A stretch of 9,675 bases of DNA from CAYQDR01 sp964416315. GTDB lineage: Bacteria; Methylomirabilota; Methylomirabilia; Rokubacteriales; DASRDR01. The DNA lies in contig CAYQDR010000157.1 of the NCBI GenBank assembly GCA_964416315.1, positions 1 through 9,675 on the forward strand, read 5' to 3'. This document shows positions 6,116 to 9,675 of the stretch, piece by piece (position 1 is the stretch's first letter; every line of letters starts with the position of its first letter). The notes below the pieces were generated by a model. It searched no databases. It saw only the letters and a program-made list of their open reading frames with translations, and was not told the origin of the DNA. Position numbers and translations under genes: made by a program.

Positions 6116-7285
6116 CTAGAAGAAATACCAGACGGCGCCGTTGACGATGTTGACGTCGCCCTCGCGTCCATTGAAGGCCTCGACATCAAAGCGCTTATAC
6201 TCGAGGCCGACCTGCCACCGCTCCCAGAACTTGTGGATGATGTTGACGTGGATAGACTGGTGCTTCTCCAGGCTGTCCCCCGTGAACGCCGCCGCGATCT
6301 CGTCCGCCTTCGCCCAGCCGAAGACTCCGTTGAGCGAGGTGTTCTTGGTGAGCTGGTACCTGACTCCCGCGAACCAAGCGTCGGACTCCACGTTCTCGAT
6401 GTCCGTCCCGACCAGGAAGGCCGTGGGGAAGTCGCCGCTCGCGAGTCGGCTGAGACCGTCCGAGCGGTGGTAGTGGGCGAAGACCGACACCGGGCCGACG
6501 TTGACCTGACCGCTGACCTGGGCCATCCAGGCCACCTCGCTCGCCCGGCTCCCGCCGTCGAGGGTGACCTTGGACTCGGAGGCGGCGAGGCCGGCTTCGA
6601 CCTGGACCATCTTGCCGAGCCAGGAGACCTTGCCGGTGAACAGGGGCACGTCCTGGCCGGATCCCTGCGCTTCGTTCACGGTGGTGGAGCCGAGATCCGG
6701 GACCGAGTGCTTCTCGACGTTCCCCGCGAGGATCAGGTCGCCGCCCGCGACCGGCAGTCGGTACCCCGCAACGAGCTGCGGCTGGCGAGAGAAGATCTGG
6801 CCGGCCGGCCCGTTGAAGTCCACGAGGTCAGGCTGCGCGACATCACTGTTCATGATGAGCGACCAGGTCTGTCCTGCCAGGAGGAAGAAGCCCGAGGGGT
6901 GGTCGCCCCGGATGAAGGCGTGGCGGAGCCGGAAGTGCCGGCTGTTGGAACTGAGGGCGGTGCCGTCACCGCTGAAGAAGTCGGCTTCGATCCGCCCGGA
7001 CATCTTCACCCCCCCGACGTCGTCGGAGATGGTCGCCCGGAGGCGGGACTGCCGGGCGTCGATGATGGTCTGGTCGTTGTCCCGTTCCTTGTCGCCGTCG
7101 AGAGGGGTATCGCCAGGAGCAGGCGACGGGAAGCTCCCGGTGTTCTTGTCCATGTACTGGATGTCGAGCTTGATGTAGCCGCTGACGCCGACCTTCAGCT
7201 CGGCCGCCGCCCGCGGCGCCGGCATGACGATGAGGAACGCTCCGGCGACGAGCGCGGCGCCGAGCCTCAGCGGTGCGTGGCGCAT
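6116..7285 (-). CDS. DcaP-like outer-membrane porin
   Basis: This 389-residue protein starts at ATG 7285, preceded by a strong AAGGAGG. That start is preferred to one 27 codons upstream because it begins the signal peptide (LRLGAALVAGAFLIVMPAPRAAA, cut near 28). The mature part opens VGVSGYIKLDIQYM and carries SRLRATISDDVGGVKMSGRIEADFF, FRLRHAFIRGD and LLAGQTWSLIMN, the signatures of DcaP-type trimeric porins. It ends NGAVWYFF, the C-terminal Phe recognised for barrel assembly. Alternating strands run throughout, as expected of a barrel. DcaP relatives pass small, often anionic solutes; the substrate here is unknown. It is first in an operon with the lipoprotein, behind a putative ECF promoter and a roughly 245-nt leader. 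Confidence 0.9.
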   Translation of the reverse strand: MRHAPLRLGAALVAGAFLIVMPAPRAAAELKVGVSGYIKLDIQYMDKNTGSFPSPAPGDTPLDGDKERDNDQTIIDARQSRLRATISDDVGGVKMSGRIEADFFSGDGTALSSNSRHFRLRHAFIRGDHPSGFFLLAGQTWSLIMNSDVAQPDLVDFNGPAGQIFSRQPQLVAGYRLPVAGGDLILAGNVEKHSVPDLGSTTVNEAQGSGQDVPLFTGKVSWLGKMVQVEAGLAASESKVTLDGGSRASEVAWMAQVSGQVNVGPVSVFAHYHRSDGLSRLASGDFPTAFLVGTDIENVESDAWFAGVRYQLTKNTSLNGVFGWAKADEIAAAFTGDSLEKHQSIHVNIIHKFWERWQVGLEYKRFDVEAFNGREGDVNIVNGAVWYFF

Positions 7286-7530
7286 GCGTGCCTCCTTGTC
7301 TGGCCGCGGTGTGCCGGGCCCGACACGGCCCGCGGGCGGGGGATGGGGGCCACGGCGCCCAAACAAAGAGGCGGGCTTCTGGCTGGGGATCCCCAGAAAC
7401 CCGCCTCTTGTTGGCGGAGGGCCCCTCGCGGGGATCAGCCGCGAGGTGGGCGCCGATCCATGCTTAGCTTGTCGCTAGTGCCTCCCTGCGCCTGGGAGTC
7501 CTGCGGAAGGGTCCCATGGCGCGTTCCGCC
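7286..7530 (-). promoter_or_regulatory. Long structured 5' leader of the porin operon
   Basis: If transcription starts just after the ECF-type site at 7537-7562, the porin mRNA has about 245 untranslated bases. Going downstream it can form: a hairpin between GCGGAA (7529-7524) and TTCCGC (7508-7503); CTCCC/GGGAG (7498-7482); a perfect 8-bp CCTCGCGG/CCGCGAGG stem with a 7-nt loop (7446-7424); and the terminator-like hairpin at 7409-7366. A 17-codon ORF, ATG at 7517 to TAA at 7464, has no good ribosome site. I recognise no known riboswitch. Attenuation of the porin is possible but inferred. Confidence 0.45.
7361..7409 (-). terminator. Intrinsic-terminator-like hairpin upstream of the porin
   Basis: On the minus strand AAGAGGCGGG pairs with CCCGCCTCTT (10 bp). 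One mismatch and six further pairs (TTCTGG/CCAGAA) follow, so the inverted repeat spans 7366-7409. The 3' side runs into TGTTT, a short U-rich tail. The inner CTGGGGATCCCCAG is itself a palindrome. It lies about 80 bases before the porin start and 250 bases after the metallopeptidase gene. It could end read-through from that gene or act as an attenuator. Confidence 0.6.
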
Positions 7531-7536
7531 CTTAGT

Positions 7537-7562
7537 AACCGGCTGCGGTGCGGGAATATTCC
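7537..7562 (-). promoter_or_regulatory. Putative ECF promoter of the porin-lipoprotein operon
   Basis: The minus strand reads GGAATA (7562-7557), 15 nt, CGGTT (7541-7537), then AC. Boxes and spacing are identical to the site before the sigma gene. It is oriented toward the porin and lies about 100 bases beyond the end of the metallopeptidase gene. Confidence 0.6.
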
Positions 7563-7662
7563 CCGGGCGTCGGGCCGGGGTTCAGGGGGAGGTGCGGCAG
7601 GCGGGACGGGATAGACGAGCAGGCTCGGAGTGGGGTGCCGAAGGCCGATCGGCTAGTTCAAC

Positions 7663-8595
7663 CTACCGAGAGACCCGCTCCGTCACGGGGTGCGGCGCCG
7701 GAGCCGGCGCCGGCTCCGCGAGCTTCGCCCGAAGGCGTCCGAGGGCCTCGGCTTCGAACTCCTGAATGGACACCCCGAACGCCCGTCGGAAGTTGCCGAA
7801 CCGGTCCTCCGAGTCGCCGAAGGCCCGGAAGTAGGCCACGACCCGCTCGAACCCGTGACGCTGGATCAGCTCGTCCGCCAGCAGGAACGCGAGCCGGTAG
7901 GTGAGCCGGTCGCCCGCGCGGAGGTGGCGCGTCTCCCACCCGCGGGGCCGCCCGAGGTCGACCAGGTCCACCGGGTCGTCGCCGAGTGCGGGGAGGGCGT
8001 GGGCCACGGCCTGCCACGCCCGGTCCCACTCTTCCCGGAACGTGCCCGTGCCCAGCCGCTCGACCACCCAGCACGCGACCCAGTCGGCCATCCCCTCACG
8101 GAGCCATTGCTCCGAGCGGCCTCGCCGCCCACCCGACAGCTCATACTGGGCGACGTGCGTGAGCTCGTGCGCGATGACGCCGAGCCAGACGCTCCGCGGG
8201 CCGTCGCGGAGGGCCGCGTCGTTGATGAACAGGCGCCGCGCCTGCCCGAGGCCGGCCGAGTAGCGCGCGATCTCCGTCGCCTGAGCCAGCGGGAACTCGC
8301 CGACGTCGGCGAGCCCCTCGGCGTAGGCCCACCGCGAGGGGTAGACGAGGACCGTGAACTCGCGCGGGAGGGGCACCCCGAGCTCCTGCGGGAGGAGCGC
8401 CGAGACCGCGCGGACGGCGGTCTCGTAGTCGGCGAGCGCGCCGGCTGGCCTGGACGAGGCCGGCGCCTCGGGGTCGACGCCGATCCGGAGGACCAGCGGG
8501 GGTGCGGCGCAGCCGGCCCAGAGGAGGGCGAGGGTGGCGATCGCGAGCAGGCGTTGCCCTCGGCCCTCCGGTCGGCGAGACGTCGGCAACCGCAT
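7663..8595 (-). CDS. Lipoprotein zinc metallopeptidase (peptidase MA-like, HExxH)
   Basis: This 310-residue protein starts at ATG 8595, which gives a compact lipoprotein signal with lipobox L-W-A-G-C29. The catalytic helix GVIAHELTHVAQYEL supplies H143-E144-x2-H147. WLREGMADWVA about 20 residues later supplies the third zinc ligand E167, the gluzincin layout. FTVLVYPSRWAYAEGL upstream and the later DDELIQRHGF-like helix (LADELIQRHGFERVVAYFRAF) match peptidase-MA-type proteins. Expected to be membrane-attached on the periplasmic side; substrate unknown. No clear ribosome site precedes the ATG, and a possible TTGCGG-N18-TAGATT promoter ends almost at it, so the mRNA may be nearly leaderless or the start may be misjudged. 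Confidence 0.85.
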   Translation of the reverse strand: MRLPTSRRPEGRGQRLLAIATLALLWAGCAAPPLVLRIGVDPEAPASSRPAGALADYETAVRAVSALLPQELGVPLPREFTVLVYPSRWAYAEGLADVGEFPLAQATEIARYSAGLGQARRLFINDAALRDGPRSVWLGVIAHELTHVAQYELSGGRRGRSEQWLREGMADWVACWVVERLGTGTFREEWDRAWQAVAHALPALGDDPVDLVDLGRPRGWETRHLRAGDRLTYRLAFLLADELIQRHGFERVVAYFRAFGDSEDRFGNFRRAFGVSIQEFEAEALGRLRAKLAEPAPAPAPHPVTERVSR

Positions 8596-8603
8596 GCCAT
8601 GGC

Positions 8604-8633
8604 AATCTAGCCCATCCGATTCGCGCTCCGCAA
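8604..8633 (-). promoter_or_regulatory. Possible housekeeping promoter of the metallopeptidase gene
   Basis: The minus strand shows TTGCGG (8633-8628), 18 nt, TAGATT (8609-8604), a weak sigma-70-like pair. Transcription would begin around the ATG at 8595. A chance match is quite possible. Confidence 0.22.
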
Positions 8634-8668
8634 GGGGCGAGTGCTCGTCCGCTCGTCGGCGGTGAGCG

Positions 8669-8700
8669 GGCCGGGGCGGCCGCGGCAAGCCGCCCCGGCT
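8669..8700 (-). terminator. GC-rich hairpin after the 97-residue protein gene
   Basis: CCGGGGCGGC (8671-8680) and GCCGCCCCGG (8689-8698) form a perfect 10-bp stem with an 8-nt loop, extendable by a G-C and a G-U pair. It begins 17 bases after the stop at 8717. No U-tract follows on the minus strand, so it is either a terminator of the GC-rich kind or a 3' stability hairpin. Confidence 0.5.
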
Positions 8701-8716
8701 CAGCGGGCCGGCAGCG

Positions 8717-9010
8717 TCACCGCCCGGAGTTCATGCTCACGAAGCCATCGAAGCGGTTCGGATGCCCGTTCTGGACGATAGTCGATTCGTGGCGTGTCGT
8801 GGGCTCGCCGACCCTGAGCTGCGGAATCCTGGCGGCGTCCGCGGGCTTGGCTGCGTCCTGCTTGGAGGCGGCCTTGGGGGTGTCGCCGGAGTCCTTGAGG
8901 GTCGGGCCGGAGTCCCTGAACGACGGACTGGCCTGCTGGGCGGTCACGTCGGCTCCCGTCACGGCGAGCACAGCGGCGACCGCGAGCGCGGCAACGAGGT
9001 TTCGGATCAT
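8717..9010 (-). CDS. Small secreted protein of unknown function (97 residues)
   Basis: The start is ATG 9010, set by a near-perfect ribosome site AAGGAGGTGA about 5 nt upstream. Residues 1-24 form a signal peptide (IRNLVAALAVAAVLAVTGADVTA-QQ). The mature part of about 73 residues is polar and low in hydrophobics, with SFRDSGPTLKDSGDTPK and a Lys/Ala/Asp-rich middle, so it is probably disordered. It has no Cys and no membrane segment beyond the signal. I recognise no family. An ECF-type site lies 45 bases upstream, so it is likely a member of the sigma regulon, and its strong translation signal suggests high expression. A GC-rich hairpin follows the stop. Confidence 0.8.
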   Translation of the reverse strand: MIRNLVAALAVAAVLAVTGADVTAQQASPSFRDSGPTLKDSGDTPKAASKQDAAKPADAARIPQLRVGEPTTRHESTIVQNGHPNRFDGFVSMNSGR

Positions 9011-9054
9011 CGGGTTCACCTCCTTCCGGTCGAAAACCGATCCTCTGCCGGATG

Positions 9055-9080
9055 AACCGACCACGACCTGGGTTTATTCC
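9055..9080 (-). promoter_or_regulatory. Putative ECF promoter of the 97-residue secreted protein
   Basis: The minus strand reads GGAATA (9080-9075), 15 nt, CGGTT (9059-9055), then CA. Boxes and spacing are the same as at the sigma and porin operons. The predicted 5' untranslated region is about 38 nt and includes the strong ribosome site. Confidence 0.62.
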
Positions 9081-9429
9081 GTCACTCGGGGTGGACGGTA
9101 CGGGAATGCACGGGTGCGCTCGTTCTCTAGGTCGAACCGGCGGCTCGCGTACCGAGCAGTGTGAACTCGCGTGGCGTTGCGGGAAGCGAAGTTCCTTGGC
9201 GAGCCGATGAGAGATCGCGAGCAGGCTGCCCGCGCGCATTTGCTGAAGGTGCTCGAACACGGACCGCGTGCTCTGGAGGTTCATGACGATGTCCCGGCAC
9301 GAGTGGTCCCCGTTGGAGAGACCTGGACCTTGCCCTGGATGCGTGTCCCCGTGCACAACACTCAGGAGACTAATCAGATGGAGAGTGCCTGCCAGGAGTG
9401 GGACCGCCGCCAGGCTCAACGCGGGCCAG

Positions 9430-9455
9430 GGAATACAACTGGCCGCCTGGGGGTT
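9430..9455 (+). promoter_or_regulatory. Near-match to the ECF promoter, plus strand
   Basis: GGAATA (9430-9435), 15 nt, GGGTT (9451-9455), then AAG. Ten of the eleven box positions and the spacing equal the three minus-strand sites. It points out of the window toward a possible gene start after 9563. The first base of the -10 box differs, so it is less certain. Confidence 0.4.
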
Positions 9456-9583
9456 AAGGAAAAGTGGGGCGGCGGATACTTCAACCACCCGATGGGGCCG
9501 ACCCGTGACGGAGGCGCCTCGCCCCGCAGCCTGGTGTGGCCTCCCGTTTTCAAGAATAACTGAAAGGAGGAAGACGCGGCGGT

Positions 9584-9675
9584 GGAGGGAGAGTTCTGAG
9601 TCGGAGCCGGAGAGCGCGGAGCTGGGTGTTCGGGCTCACGGTTTCTGACAGCACTCTGCTCGGGATCATTGTGCT
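9584..9675 (+). CDS. Possible 5' end of a further gene, cut by the window
   Basis: This frame is open to the window edge and ends SWVFGLTVSDSTLLGIIVL, which looks like the beginning of an exported or membrane protein. AAAGGAGG at 9563-9570 is a good ribosome site, but the GTG at 9582 is in another frame and stops after five codons. The in-frame GTG at 9626 has a nearby GGAG. The start is therefore unclear and the gene is doubtful. It would lie behind the ECF-like site at 9430. Confidence 0.2.

Larger units (their letters stand above)
9081..9675. other. Region without a convincing gene
   Basis: Long open frames exist on both strands here but overlap each other, lack ribosome sites at their starts and show no recognisable domain. 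The base composition is somewhat less GC-rich than the coding parts. What can be supported is an ECF-like site at 9430-9455 and a ribosome-site-like AAAGGAGG at 9563-9570, both on the plus strand. I see no tRNA, insertion sequence ends or repeats. Confidence 0.5.

Noticed and set aside
4960..6189. 409-codon minus-strand open frame
   Set aside because: It overlaps the lipoprotein frame and the plus-strand FxLyD-like gene and has no credible protein features.
7383..7396. Palindrome CTGGGGATCCCCAG as an operator
   Set aside because: It is the apical part of the longer inverted repeat at 7366-7409, which is better explained as a terminator-like RNA hairpin.
7441..7660. Known structured RNA (SRP, 6S, tmRNA, RNase P or cobalamin riboswitch) in the porin leader
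   Set aside because: The conserved core sequences of these RNAs are not present on either strand.
5972..7765. Nearly 600-codon plus-strand open frame
   Set aside because: It lies opposite the porin, which has a strong ribosome site, signal peptide and barrel motifs. The product shows no domain.
8700..9488. 262-codon minus-strand open frame covering the 97-residue protein
   Set aside because: It is out of frame with the gene that has the excellent ribosome site and signal peptide. Its product is low-complexity and unrecognised.
9171..9563. 130-codon plus-strand open frame (start GTG 9171)
   Set aside because: No ribosome site, no recognisable domain, and equally open antisense frames. It also contains the ECF-like site. 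Not called.

Overview
The window is GC-rich, bacterial, gene-dense DNA. Signal peptides, lipoboxes and an outer-membrane porin ending in Phe point to a Gram-negative cell envelope. The style (high GC, many secreted hypotheticals, DUF3179 and FxLyD-like proteins) would fit an uncultivated soil lineage such as Rokubacteria/Methylomirabilota or a deltaproteobacterium, but that placement is only a guess.

Layout. At 1-122 is the tail of a PIN-domain protein. At 175-3904 a minus-strand operon reads, in transcription order: ECF sigma factor, zinc-finger anti-sigma factor (ATGA overlap), a periplasmic DUF3179 protein with a CPLC motif, and a second DUF3179 protein. At 4078-5382 are three small plus-strand genes: a resolvase-like fragment, a membrane-anchored protein with five 23-residue repeats, and an FxLyD-like protein. 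At 5403-7285 is a minus-strand porin-lipoprotein pair with a long structured leader upstream. Then come a lipoprotein metallopeptidase (7663-8595, minus) and a 97-residue secreted protein (8717-9010, minus). The last 660 bases hold promoters but no convincing gene.

Main result: the second DUF3179 gene (1341 down to 175) is interrupted by one in-frame TGA at 1020-1018. This codon falls exactly where the neighbouring paralogue has the first Cys of its CPLC motif, so the protein would read U-P-L-C. The frame is intact and homologous on both sides. Starting 13 nt after the TGA there is a perfect 7-bp hairpin with apical loop GGUCU, the loop type of the E. coli fdhF SECIS element. This is best explained as an exported DUF3179 selenoprotein beside its Cys paralogue.

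Second result: the exact pattern GGAATA-N15-CGGTT occurs on the minus strand upstream of the sigma operon, the porin operon and the 97-residue secreted protein. A near-identical copy (GGAATA-N15-GGGTT) lies on the plus strand at 9430. This looks like the promoter of the ECF factor encoded here. It would tie the selenoprotein operon, the outer-membrane porin/lipoprotein and the small secreted protein into one envelope regulon. The anti-sigma factor spans the membrane and the sigma factor feeds back on its own operon.
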